Source of the DNA: Pseudoalteromonas luteoviolacea
GTDB taxonomy: Bacteria; Pseudomonadota; Gammaproteobacteria; Enterobacterales; Alteromonadaceae
Direction: 5' to 3'
NCBI RefSeq assembly: GCF_021654285.1
Contig: NZ_JAKFZS010000022.1
Span: 1-64,000 of the forward strand
DNA: 64,000 bases
The notes below the pieces were generated by a model. That model did not search any database. It was not told the DNA's origin and saw only the letters and a program-made list of their open reading frames with translations. The position numbers and the translations under genes are program-made. Below, one piece after another: positions 26,302 to 35,757 of the stretch (position 1 is the first letter of the stretch; the number at the start of each line of letters is the position of its first letter).

Positions 26302-29300
26302 TTAGCTCATTTGAGTCGCAACCGCATTCAATAACCGCGGATGACGCACCACTTCTTGGTGTCCAACGTCTAGCTGTTCAACCACCATTGACGCGCCATT
26401 GCTCGTCAATTTTGCACTGTACACATCAATGTCACTGGCCAAACGCTCTTTTGACCACAAGACATGCGTTGGCAATCTTTCAGGCAAGCTTGGTAAGGTG
26501 CATTTTAGCGCGCGCAGTGCTTTCAAGCGCTCACTCTTGGTAAAAGTATCCGCCAATTGCTGTGCGGTGATCGCATTATAAGGCAGCGGTAACGCGTCAA
26601 CAGCAGATTGCCAAAATGCCTGTAAATGTGCGCTTAACGTGCCGCTGTCCAGCTCGTTTTCAGCAAGTAGAGGCGCAAAGTAACCGTCTATGCGTTGCGT
26701 CCACACCTCGCCGCCATTATCCACCACCAGCGTTAAAAATTCGCTGATTGCATCTAACTGAGAGACATTGCGTGTTTGCGCGATTGGGATCCAAGAATCT
26801 GCCAAGTACAATTGTGTGACATGCTGTCCTGCTGCCTCCAACAAGGTGGCCACTTTTGCTGCCAATAAGCCGCCCATAGACCAACCTAACAGCTCAATAT
26901 GTTGCCCAGTAAATTGCGCGATGAGTTTGTCCGCGTAGCTTTGCGCCAACGCATCAAAATCATCCACAGCAAGATCGGCACTATTTGGCTCAAAGGCAAA
27001 TAAGTTGACCTGATCATTCAAATGCTCTGCCAATGTACGATAACTCAGGGATAACCCTAAGCCATCGTGGAAACAGATAACCTGACGATTTCCTGCTTTA
27101 TGGCTATTCAATGGTGCGATCTGCTCAGTTGCCTCTGTGCTGAGCACATCGGCCAATTTAGCAACGCTCGGTGCTTGGAATAACACACCTAAATCAAAGT
27201 GCAGATCTGACGCTTCTCTATCGGCCCAGCGCTTAACCAACTTAATGGCCGCAATGGAGTGGCCACCTAATTGGAAAAATGACGCGCTACGGCTGACTTT
27301 ATCTAGCTCCAATACTTCTGCAAACACCACAGCGAGTTTTTCTTCTAACTCCCCTTGCGGCGCTTCATAGGCCAGTGTCTGGCTCGCAAATGAAGGCAGC
27401 GCTTTGCGATCAACCTTACCATTACCTAACCTCGGCCACTGTGCCACCACCATAAAGGCAGAAGGGATCATCGCCTCAGGTAAACTGTGTGACAATGCAC
27501 TTTTAAGTGCGTGCGTCGCGTCGCTGTCTAGTGCCCCATCTTCATACTGATTGGCAATCAAATAGGCATTTAAACGCACTTCTCCCTCTACTTTGTCTGC
27601 CACCACTAGCGCGTGATCAATGCCCTCTAGCTGCTCAATACAGGCAGCCACTTCACCTAGCTCAATCCTAAAGCCACGTACTTTCACTTGGTCATCTTTA
27701 CGCCCTAAGATCATCACTGAGTTGTCTGGCATGTAGCGGGCGAGATCGCCCGTGGCATAAACGCGTTGAGCCAATTCACTGTGCTCGGTAAAAGCGGGAT
27801 GTTCTGGCTGACCCAAATACCCGTCGCTCAACTGCGCACCCGCGATAAATAGCTCGCCCACTTCACCATAACTGCACAGCTGCCCAGCTTGGTTAAGCAC
27901 ATACGTATGCGTGCCTGCAAACACCTGGCTGAGCTTAGCCACACCACCGTCGCCGGCCACATAGCGATGACACATCACCCCTATGGTCGCTTCACTTGGC
28001 CCATAGTGATTGTAAATTTCGCTGTGCGGTGCCCATTGCTGCAGTGAGCGCAAGAAGGTGTTTGGACAGGCTTCACCGCCAAGTACAATTTTTTGCGGGA
28101 AATAAGGCAGTGCTTTTAAGTCGCACAGCGCTTGTAGGTGAGAAGGCACGATTTTAATGCAATCAATCTGATACTCAGATAAAAACGTCCCAAACTCCGT
28201 GCTGTCCATACTTTGCTTTTCACTGGCAATACACAACCGCTTGCCAAGATATAACGCATTAAATAAACAGGTATACCCCAGATCTGCTGCCACGGTCGCT
28301 GTCAGTGCAAAGTTATTTTGCTCTGACAAACCAAGTGCTTCACAGGATGCCGCGCAATAGGCACTCAGCTGTTGCTGGCCGATACGCACGCCCTTTGGTG
28401 TGCCCGTCGAGCCAGACGTAAAAATACTGTACGCCAAGCTGGTTTCAAGTGACGCAAGTGTTGGCAACACAACATCACGGTCTGCTTGCAATGCCTGCAC
28501 TGTCACGCCTGTTTGCGCTGACTCCGCTATCAGGGTGGCATTATCAAACTGGGCAACGACCTTGTCGATACGTGCCTGCGGCCAGCTTGGGTCTAATGGC
28601 ACAAAGCCAAATCCTGCCCGCATACTGGCAAACATCGCCACAATTAAATCAGTGCTTCTTGGCAACAAGAGCAATGTTGGCTGCGTTGAGTCAGGCTGTC
28701 TGGCCTTTAACCCTTTCGCTGTGCGCTCAACTTGTTGCCATAACTGGCCATAAGTGAGTGTGCTGTCTGCATCAGTGAGTGCTACGGAGTCAGCATCTGT
28801 GCTGGCAAAGCCCGCGACACGTGCGATCACTGTTTCAGCAGGCGTTGCCAATTGCACACCATTGATGGCCAAAAGCTGTGATTTATGACCATCACTTAAT
28901 AGGCTGATCTCAGAAGATTCAGTATGCACCTCGGCAGAATGAATAACGTGCAATACCTGGGTCAATTGCGCTAGCAAACTACTCACAGCAGCTGCAGAAA
29001 AACTATTTTGGCAGTAATTTAATGTCAACGTGCCCTGCTGAGATACCGCTAAGTTCAGTGCGTGATGCTGACTCACCTGCCAATCAGGCTGCGCGCTGTG
29101 CAGCGGCAGTACGGCATCTGTCGTATTGAGTGCAGTATTGAGCTGCGCCAAAGAAATACTCTGCGCTACCTGACGATGATTTTCACACTGCTCGTTTAGC
29201 ACACCTAACCAGCTGTGCAAGCTCTGCTCTGGCTGATATTCAACGATAAGCGGCAAGCTTTTCGCATATCGGCCCAGTGCGCCTTCAAACGCTTCGTCTT

Positions 29301-30114
29301 CAAGGCGAGGATCATAATGCAATGCGGTCAAAAAGCGCGGCGTCGTTGCCAAACGTGCCATCAACCACCACCATGCATATTGCGCAATATTCTGTGCTGA
29401 AGTTTCCAATGTCTGTGCAAACTGTGCAACACCTTGCCACAGCGCAGCATCAATCTCATTTTGAACTTGCGTGTAGCTGCGCTCACCTTCACTGACCGTG
29501 CCCATATTGTATGGCAACTGCAATGGTGCTGGGATATCCCCTGTTAAATAGTTTTGCCAGTACACTTGGCCTGCTAGACCATCTTCGTCATGTAACATCT
29601 CTTGCTGCCAGGCAACAAAATCAGGAAACTGCAGCGCTTCTTCATCATCCGGTTGGCCAGCTATGATAGCAGCGATGAGTTCCAGTGATGATAAGTCCAA
29701 CGCACCAGCAAAACCGCGCAGCGCCAAATAGCTTTGCTCTGGCGTATTGATGCGAGTTAGATGAAGATTGCAGCCTGTATGAGGTGCGATCTCAACGGGA
29801 GAAATCACCGCCAGCTGTGCCAAACTTGGCACACCAACCTGTGTCCACTCAATGTTATCCACTTGTATTTTGGCATCAAGACTTGGCACAGCACGAAGGC
29901 CTTTAAAACCCTCAACTTGCTGATAATTTGAAGCCAAACTTAAATGCGATTGCACCAGCTCATCCGCATAGCGCTGGATCTCTTGCAAACTGGTTGAGCA
30001 AGGCACCAATAACTGTACCAGTGCTGACGTATTTTCACCTTCAGTCATAAAGCGTTGCTGGTTTGCTGTCAGTACAACACCTTGTTGATACTCTTCGATA
30101 TACTCTGTGATCAT
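26302..30114 (-). CDS. NRPS, terminal module: interface-A(Asp)-PCP-thioesterase
   Basis: The start is the ATG of MITEYIEEY, overlapping the upstream stop (ATGA), with AGGAG eight bases before; an in-frame GTG nine bases earlier is less likely. 1270 residues. Residues about 1-430 are a condensation fold without HHxxxDG (the site reads RGFAGALDLSS), i.e. an interface domain that recruits a beta-hydroxylase. The adenylation domain (core near 569) has pocket residues DLTKVGHIG, the classic Asp code. The PCP Ser is in LGGHSIAAI near 950. The thioesterase Ser is in GWSMGGLL near 1079. It adds the last Asp, to be beta-hydroxylated, and releases the product, probably as a lactone. The catalytic condensation domain is at the end of the preceding protein. 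Confidence 0.93.
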   Translation of the reverse strand: MITEYIEEYQQGVVLTANQQRFMTEGENTSALVQLLVPCSTSLQEIQRYADELVQSHLSLASNYQQVEGFKGLRAVPSLDAKIQVDNIEWTQVGVPSLAQLAVISPVEIAPHTGCNLHLTRINTPEQSYLALRGFAGALDLSSLELIAAIIAGQPDDEEALQFPDFVAWQQEMLHDEDGLAGQVYWQNYLTGDIPAPLQLPYNMGTVSEGERSYTQVQNEIDAALWQGVAQFAQTLETSAQNIAQYAWWWLMARLATTPRFLTALHYDPRLEDEAFEGALGRYAKSLPLIVEYQPEQSLHSWLGVLNEQCENHRQVAQSISLAQLNTALNTTDAVLPLHSAQPDWQVSQHHALNLAVSQQGTLTLNYCQNSFSAAAVSSLLAQLTQVLHVIHSAEVHTESSEISLLSDGHKSQLLAINGVQLATPAETVIARVAGFASTDADSVALTDADSTLTYGQLWQQVERTAKGLKARQPDSTQPTLLLLPRSTDLIVAMFASMRAGFGFVPLDPSWPQARIDKVVAQFDNATLIAESAQTGVTVQALQADRDVVLPTLASLETSLAYSIFTSGSTGTPKGVRIGQQQLSAYCAASCEALGLSEQNNFALTATVAADLGYTCLFNALYLGKRLCIASEKQSMDSTEFGTFLSEYQIDCIKIVPSHLQALCDLKALPYFPQKIVLGGEACPNTFLRSLQQWAPHSEIYNHYGPSEATIGVMCHRYVAGDGGVAKLSQVFAGTHTYVLNQAGQLCSYGEVGELFIAGAQLSDGYLGQPEHPAFTEHSELAQRVYATGDLARYMPDNSVMILGRKDDQVKVRGFRIELGEVAACIEQLEGIDHALVVADKVEGEVRLNAYLIANQYEDGALDSDATHALKSALSHSLPEAMIPSAFMVVAQWPRLGNGKVDRKALPSFASQTLAYEAPQGELEEKLAVVFAEVLELDKVSRSASFFQLGGHSIAAIKLVKRWADREASDLHFDLGVLFQAPSVAKLADVLSTEATEQIAPLNSHKAGNRQVICFHDGLGLSLSYRTLAEHLNDQVNLFAFEPNSADLAVDDFDALAQSYADKLIAQFTGQHIELLGWSMGGLLAAKVATLLEAAGQHVTQLYLADSWIPIAQTRNVSQLDAISEFLTLVVDNGGEVWTQRIDGYFAPLLAENELDSGTLSAHLQAFWQSAVDALPLPYNAITAQQLADTFTKSERLKALRALKCTLPSLPERLPTHVLWSKERLASDIDVYSAKLTSNGASMVVEQLDVGHQEVVRHPRLLNAVATQMS

Positions 30115-33100
30115 GCTAGGCACTCCTGCTCTGCTTGCGCTGTGTTGGCGTCAGCCAATTGTTGTTGAGATACCATATCGCCCATCGCAACAACGATTTT
30201 TCTTGGTTCTTCGTAAGGGTCACGGGCATGGGCTGCTAACATGTTATCAAGCATTACCACGTCGCCTTTTTGCCAAGCAAATCTTACCGCACAGCGCTCA
30301 TACGCTTCCCCGATCTGGGCCATTTCTTCATAGCTGATCGGCGTCCCATCACCAAAAAACACATTGCGTGGTAAATACTCATGACCAACCATTTCTATTA
30401 AGTCTTTGCGCACGCTCTCTTCTAAACAAGACTCGTGATGCAGCTGTACCTGGTTAAAGAAAGACGCTTCACCTGTTAGATGGTGCTTGATCACGCCATG
30501 GGTTTTAGTGCGCGTTTGCAAGCCGCCATTGTCTAGCCAACGGAACTCGGTATTACTGGCAGTCAAACGTGCTTCTACTTCTGCTTTATCGTCAGTTTTG
30601 TAAAAGTCCTGCCAAGCAACATCCAGATTTGGAATAAAGTTACGCACGTAAAGCAGCTCTTTGGCTTTAATTTTTTCTACCAGCTCTTGCGGTAATTCTT
30701 TGAGCATACGGCGACAATCTACAATCGGCGTCGCGCCGCCAACCACAGACGGCAACTCACAGAAGAACCATTGCTTGCGCGGCCACTTATCTAAGTGAGA
30801 ACTCTCATTGTGATACAAAATCATTTGGCGCTCAGGGTAAGGCGTCGACTTATAGGTTTTTTTGCCGCCTTCTTTTTTCGGCAAGTCGCCATACTGGCCG
30901 TATAACCCCGGCTGGATCGCATCGGCAAATGACTCAAACTCTTGCGGCGATTGCAGCGCAAAGTTTCTGAAAATAATCCCGCCGTACTGCTTTAAATAAC
31001 CGTCAATCACATCTCGGTTATTGCTTGCCCAGTTAATTGGGTCAAGATCAGGGGACGTCGGCTCTACGAGAATAGGAAATTGCTCAGTATCTGGTAAAAA
31101 ATACGTTTTTATCGGCGCAGCTGGTGCCTTAGCACGTTTTTTTAGACCTTTCTTTAATCCTGAAAATGAATTTCCGCGGGCGGCTTTTTGCATAGTTTTA
31201 AATTCCTGAATCATTGGCGAAATTACATTGCGAACAGGCTGTTCGCTCATCTCCATGAGTTGCAATACGCATTGCTGCCAACGCCCCAACCATTGCTGCA
31301 TGCTCTCTGGGTTATAAAGTTGTTTTCTAAACACCCACTGGCATTGCAACTCATCCGCCTCAATGACGAAAAGCGCACTGTCAAATTTACTGCTAATCGC
31401 ACTGAGGCTATCGGCAGGTTCAAGACGAATGTCATCCATCATCCACTGCTGCTGTGGAGTGTTTTGCATGACAAATAACTGCTGTACTAATGGTTGAATA
31501 TTGTTCACCCTTGGGGCGTCCACTAATTCAGTCAATGACTCCAAACCCAGCGCTTGATGGGCCATCACTTGCAGTGATAAATCTTGCGTTTGTTTAATAA
31601 AATCAATAATTAAAGAATCTTCATCAAGCTGACTTCGCTGTGGTAATACCCGTACAAAAAAGCCAATCAAGGCTTCCAGCGCTGGGTTATCACGTCCGGC
31701 AAAGTCACTGCCAACCACCACATCTGGCTTATCGTTGATGGCATGTAAGAACAAGAAATAACCAGATAAAAGCAAGGCATTGAGTGATATTTGCTGCTCA
31801 CGGGCAAAGGCTTTTAAGCGCTTGGTTTGATCTGCGTCAAATGCGCCAACCACTAACCCCCCTTCATTACTCAGTTGCGCAGGGCGCGGGTAGTGATTTG
31901 GCAATGCACTGTTTGCTGGTGCTGCAGCTAAATGGTCGCGCCAATAAGCTCTCAGCGCGTCCCCGGACTCATCACTGAGTAGCGTTTGCTGCCAGTTGGC
32001 ATAATCCACATAGTCAAACTGTAATGGCGACCAGCTTGGTGGCTGCTGACTCGCAAGTGCCTGATATGCCGTAGCCAAATCACCAATCAATACGCTCATC
32101 GACCAGCCATCGGAAATAATATGATGCGTATTGACCGACAATTGATACTCGCTTTCTCCAAGCTGAATGAGCATGGCGCGCAGCAGCGGCGCTTTTGTCA
32201 AATCAAATGGCTGATTTTCAAAGTCGCGCTGCAATTGCTGGCTTTGCGCTGTGCGCTCGCCTTCATTTAAATCCGTCAGTACCTCCACCACCAGTTTAAA
32301 ATCAAGCTGCTCACTGACTTGCATACTGGCTTCACCCAAGTGCTCAACAAAGCGCATGCGCAACGAGGCATGGCGCGCAATCACTAAGTCAAACGCTTGC
32401 TGTAGCAGGTCAACATCCAGCGCGCCACGGAGTGTGACCGCACCTGAAATATTAAACGCGTGCTTATCTTGCGCTTTGACCAGTTGATCCGATAACCACA
32501 AGCTCAGCTGCGCCGGTGCCAATTCATAACTCGGCTGAGCTTCAACTTTGACCAGTTGAGGCAGCTGAGCCTTATCTGCTTTATTTAATAACGTGGCTAA
32601 AGCGGCGACATTGGGCGCATCAAACACATCTTTTACTGTGCAGTTGCACTCGAGTGTCTCACTGATGCGACTTGCCAATTGCAGGGCGCTAATGGAGTCG
32701 CCGCCCAAGGTAAAGAAGTCATCTTCACGGCCAATCGGTGAGGTCTTAAGGACGGTTTGCCAAATCTCGACCAATTGCTGCTCTTGCTCATTCACAGGCT
32801 CAACATAGCCTTCACTTTGGCCATCTTGTGCTTTTGGCAAAGCATGTCTATCGATTTTGCCTGAGTTATTCAGTGGCAACTTATCCAATACCATGATCAC
32901 ACTTGGCACCATGTAATGTGGCAATTGCGCTGCTAGTTGTGCTTGTAGTGTACTGCTTTCAAGTCCATGCCCTGCCACATAGGCCACCAAACGCGTGCCG
33001 GTTGGTAACTCTTCCGCGATTACCACAGCTTCAGTCACAGCTGGCTGTTGATAAAAGTGCGCTTCAATTTCACCTAGCTCAATTCTAAAACCACGGATTT

Positions 33101-35690
33101 TCACCTGATGATCGGTGCGCCCCAAGTATTCTAACTGGCCTGCGTGGTTGTATTTCACTAAGTCTCCGGTGCGATATAAACGGCTACCCGCGTGGCAAAA
33201 CGGGTTAGCAATGAAACGCTCGGCACTGAGTTCAGGGCGATTTAAATAGCCACGAGCGAGGCCATCACCCGCAATATATAACTCACCAGCAACACCACCT
33301 GGCACTGGGTTTAAAGCGTTGTCCAAAACATAAAATTGATTAGCGCGCACAGTTTCACCAAGGTGAATTTGGGGTGTCACAACCTGCTGGCAAGAAGACC
33401 AAATGGTGGTTTCTGTCGGTCCATACATGTTCCAAAGGGTCACTTGCTTATCGAGTAGCTCGACTGCCAGCTCTGCGGGGAGTGCCTCCCCCCCACACAG
33501 GCCCAGTACGGGTTTTTCAATTAAGTTTTGCGCCAGTAAGGCACGCCATCCCGCCGGCGTTGCCTGGATCACAGAGACCTCCGCCAAGATGGCGGTACTG
33601 AGCTGATTTTGCTGCTGAGCAATGCATACCTTCGCCCCCACATATAGCGGCAAATGTAACTCAAGGCCTGAAATATCAAACGACAAGGACGTCAATGCCA
33701 ACACCGTATCTTCACGCTGCAAAGCAAACTTTTCCTGCATAGCCGCTAAAAAGTTACTGAGGTTTTGATGGCTAATGGCCACCCCTTTTGGCTTACCGGT
33801 CGAGCCCGAGGTATAAATCACATACGCCAATTGCGCAGGATGAATTGTGATAGTCGGGGCCGTATCATCATAACCTTGCAAAGATAAAGTCGCTGTATTG
33901 AACTGTTCAACCTCTGTTGCCACTGATGTAGCGAGGTTGTGCAGCACCAACTGCGCACCACTGTGCGAGAGAATGTAGTCAATGCGTGATTGCGGTAACT
34001 TGGGGTCTACAGGCACATAAGCGCCACCAGCACGCAATACTGCCAACATAGCCACCAGCATATCCACATCACGTTCATACATCAGCGCGACTTTTTGCTC
34101 GCTTTGCAAGCCCTCAGCTAATAGGTAATTAGCCAATTGCGCACTGCGTGTATCAAGCTCGGCATATGTCAATGAAGTGCCTTGCAGATCAGATACGGCA
34201 ATGTGGTTCTGATGTGTGGCAAAGTTCTGCGCCAATAAAGACAAGTAATCCGCGGCTGGCGCAACGGGTTCAGCTTTTACTGGCATCGCTTCTGCGACCA
34301 CATTCCCAAGTGCCGTATCTGGCAAGCTGGTCAGCTTGGAGGCAAATGCGCTAAAGGATGCCAACAAACGTTCCAACACAGGCATGTCATAGTATTTTGG
34401 ATCGCCCTCAAATTGGATCAATAAGCTATCTGCTTGCTCAATCACTTCTAATGAGAGCGGAAACTTGGCTTCAAACTTGTCGACCACAATGGGCGTCAGT
34501 GGCAGCGGCATTGGGCCATCACTACTGGGTTTGTACTCTGAAAAGTTGTACATGGCTTGGAAATGACTTTGCTCACCCATTTGCTGCCAGCCAAGCTCCC
34601 TAGCCAGCCATTCATATGGGATCAGCTGATGCTCAATCACAGTCAGGGTATGCTGCTGTACCGCGCGGGCAACCTCCACCAAGGTACGCTCGGGCAATGC
34701 CTCATTCTTATACAGCTGCGTATTGACAAAAAAGCCAACAATTTCGCTAATATCCGGATGATTTCTGGCAGCCGTTGGCACACCCAATAAAAATTGCTGT
34801 GCGTCGCTAAAGCGCGACAGCACTATCTGATACAGCGCCATAGTTAACGACGAAACCGTCAGGTTATATTGCTGAGAAAGCTGTCTTAGTGCACGGGTTT
34901 GCTCGGCAGATAACGGCGCTTTTGCTACCACGGCATAGCGCTCATCGCCCGCTTGTTCAGCTTTGGGGAGTGCAAGATGTTGCGGCTCAAAGTTCACATA
35001 GTCTTGCCAATATGAACACGCTTGCTGTCCCATTTCAGACTCAAGAGCATCGCGCTGCCACTGGGCGTAATCTAAATATCGCAACCCAGTTGGTGAGAGA
35101 GGTTCACCAAAATAGGCCCGCACTAAATCTCGTAAAATTAAATTCAAGGACCATCCATCACTGGCAATATGATGGTTATCTAACAGTAAAATCCCGCCTT
35201 TTCCGTACGCCATCCAAGCGGCGCGCATTAACGGCGCACAACTTAAATCAAACGGCTGTGCAAACCAATTAGTTACGACATTCGAACTCAACACATCAAC
35301 CGCAGTCCACGCTTGCAACGATGTATCTAACGTCAATATCGACAAGGGCACCTGTGCCTCTTCAACCAAGTACTGCCTTGGAGTACTGTCATTGCTAAAG
35401 CGTGTTGCCAGCGCCTGATGGGCATTTACCAAAGCGTTCAGCGCTGCTTGTAGTTTGTCGATGTCCAAAGCCGTCTCAATATAAAAGGCACGGGGGACAT
35501 TGTATGAAATCGACTCTGGGGTTAGTTGCTGTTGTAACCACAGCCTTTGCTGTTGAAAAGACAGGTTGCCAAACGTGTCTGGGTGTTTTGGGATCTGGTT
35601 ATCAGCCTCTGGTTGCTCAGCAAGCAGCTCACCAAGTAATTCAAGGTCCAGTTCATCTGCAAGCACATCAAGAATATCGTCGTTGTTCAT
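30111..35690 (-). CDS. NRPS: C-A(Gly)-PCP-C with fused TauD/SyrP-like Asp beta-hydroxylase
   Basis: 1859 residues. It opens with an acidic helix (MNNDDILDVLADELDLELL), probably a docking segment. A condensation domain follows (HHIASDG near 175), then adenylation (core near 629; pocket DILQLGMIW, Gly code), PCP (LGGDSISAL near 996) and a second condensation domain (HHIISDG near 1192). A basic linker (about 1500-1540) leads to a C-terminal Fe(II)/2-oxoglutarate oxygenase of the TauD/SyrP type. Its iron ligands are HxE in YHNESSHLDKW (near 1627) and the distal His in MLAAHARDP (near 1820), followed by EEPRKIVVA with the 2-oxoglutarate Arg. It adds Gly, condenses the next Asp, and hydroxylates carrier-bound Asp. 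Confidence 0.93.
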   Translation of the reverse strand: MNNDDILDVLADELDLELLGELLAEQPEADNQIPKHPDTFGNLSFQQQRLWLQQQLTPESISYNVPRAFYIETALDIDKLQAALNALVNAHQALATRFSNDSTPRQYLVEEAQVPLSILTLDTSLQAWTAVDVLSSNVVTNWFAQPFDLSCAPLMRAAWMAYGKGGILLLDNHHIASDGWSLNLILRDLVRAYFGEPLSPTGLRYLDYAQWQRDALESEMGQQACSYWQDYVNFEPQHLALPKAEQAGDERYAVVAKAPLSAEQTRALRQLSQQYNLTVSSLTMALYQIVLSRFSDAQQFLLGVPTAARNHPDISEIVGFFVNTQLYKNEALPERTLVEVARAVQQHTLTVIEHQLIPYEWLARELGWQQMGEQSHFQAMYNFSEYKPSSDGPMPLPLTPIVVDKFEAKFPLSLEVIEQADSLLIQFEGDPKYYDMPVLERLLASFSAFASKLTSLPDTALGNVVAEAMPVKAEPVAPAADYLSLLAQNFATHQNHIAVSDLQGTSLTYAELDTRSAQLANYLLAEGLQSEQKVALMYERDVDMLVAMLAVLRAGGAYVPVDPKLPQSRIDYILSHSGAQLVLHNLATSVATEVEQFNTATLSLQGYDDTAPTITIHPAQLAYVIYTSGSTGKPKGVAISHQNLSNFLAAMQEKFALQREDTVLALTSLSFDISGLELHLPLYVGAKVCIAQQQNQLSTAILAEVSVIQATPAGWRALLAQNLIEKPVLGLCGGEALPAELAVELLDKQVTLWNMYGPTETTIWSSCQQVVTPQIHLGETVRANQFYVLDNALNPVPGGVAGELYIAGDGLARGYLNRPELSAERFIANPFCHAGSRLYRTGDLVKYNHAGQLEYLGRTDHQVKIRGFRIELGEIEAHFYQQPAVTEAVVIAEELPTGTRLVAYVAGHGLESSTLQAQLAAQLPHYMVPSVIMVLDKLPLNNSGKIDRHALPKAQDGQSEGYVEPVNEQEQQLVEIWQTVLKTSPIGREDDFFTLGGDSISALQLASRISETLECNCTVKDVFDAPNVAALATLLNKADKAQLPQLVKVEAQPSYELAPAQLSLWLSDQLVKAQDKHAFNISGAVTLRGALDVDLLQQAFDLVIARHASLRMRFVEHLGEASMQVSEQLDFKLVVEVLTDLNEGERTAQSQQLQRDFENQPFDLTKAPLLRAMLIQLGESEYQLSVNTHHIISDGWSMSVLIGDLATAYQALASQQPPSWSPLQFDYVDYANWQQTLLSDESGDALRAYWRDHLAAAPANSALPNHYPRPAQLSNEGGLVVGAFDADQTKRLKAFAREQQISLNALLLSGYFLFLHAINDKPDVVVGSDFAGRDNPALEALIGFFVRVLPQRSQLDEDSLIIDFIKQTQDLSLQVMAHQALGLESLTELVDAPRVNNIQPLVQQLFVMQNTPQQQWMMDDIRLEPADSLSAISSKFDSALFVIEADELQCQWVFRKQLYNPESMQQWLGRWQQCVLQLMEMSEQPVRNVISPMIQEFKTMQKAARGNSFSGLKKGLKKRAKAPAAPIKTYFLPDTEQFPILVEPTSPDLDPINWASNNRDVIDGYLKQYGGIIFRNFALQSPQEFESFADAIQPGLYGQYGDLPKKEGGKKTYKSTPYPERQMILYHNESSHLDKWPRKQWFFCELPSVVGGATPIVDCRRMLKELPQELVEKIKAKELLYVRNFIPNLDVAWQDFYKTDDKAEVEARLTASNTEFRWLDNGGLQTRTKTHGVIKHHLTGEASFFNQVQLHHESCLEESVRKDLIEMVGHEYLPRNVFFGDGTPISYEEMAQIGEAYERCAVRFAWQKGDVVMLDNMLAAHARDPYEEPRKIVVAMGDMVSQQQLADANTAQAEQECLA

Positions 35691-35712
35691 GTGTATCTCG
35701 AAAAAAGGAAAA

Positions 35713-35735
35713 GGGAGTCATCGACTCCCATATAC
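35713..35735 (-). terminator. Hairpin between two NRPS genes
   Basis: GGGAGTC-GAT-GACTCCC on the minus strand is followed by TTTTCCTTTTTT. It resembles an intrinsic terminator but lies only about 30 bases after one NRPS gene and just before the next, so it is more likely a partial attenuator or a 3'-end stabiliser within the operon. Confidence 0.5.
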
Positions 35736-35757
35736 AAAGTTGAATGGATTACGTGTA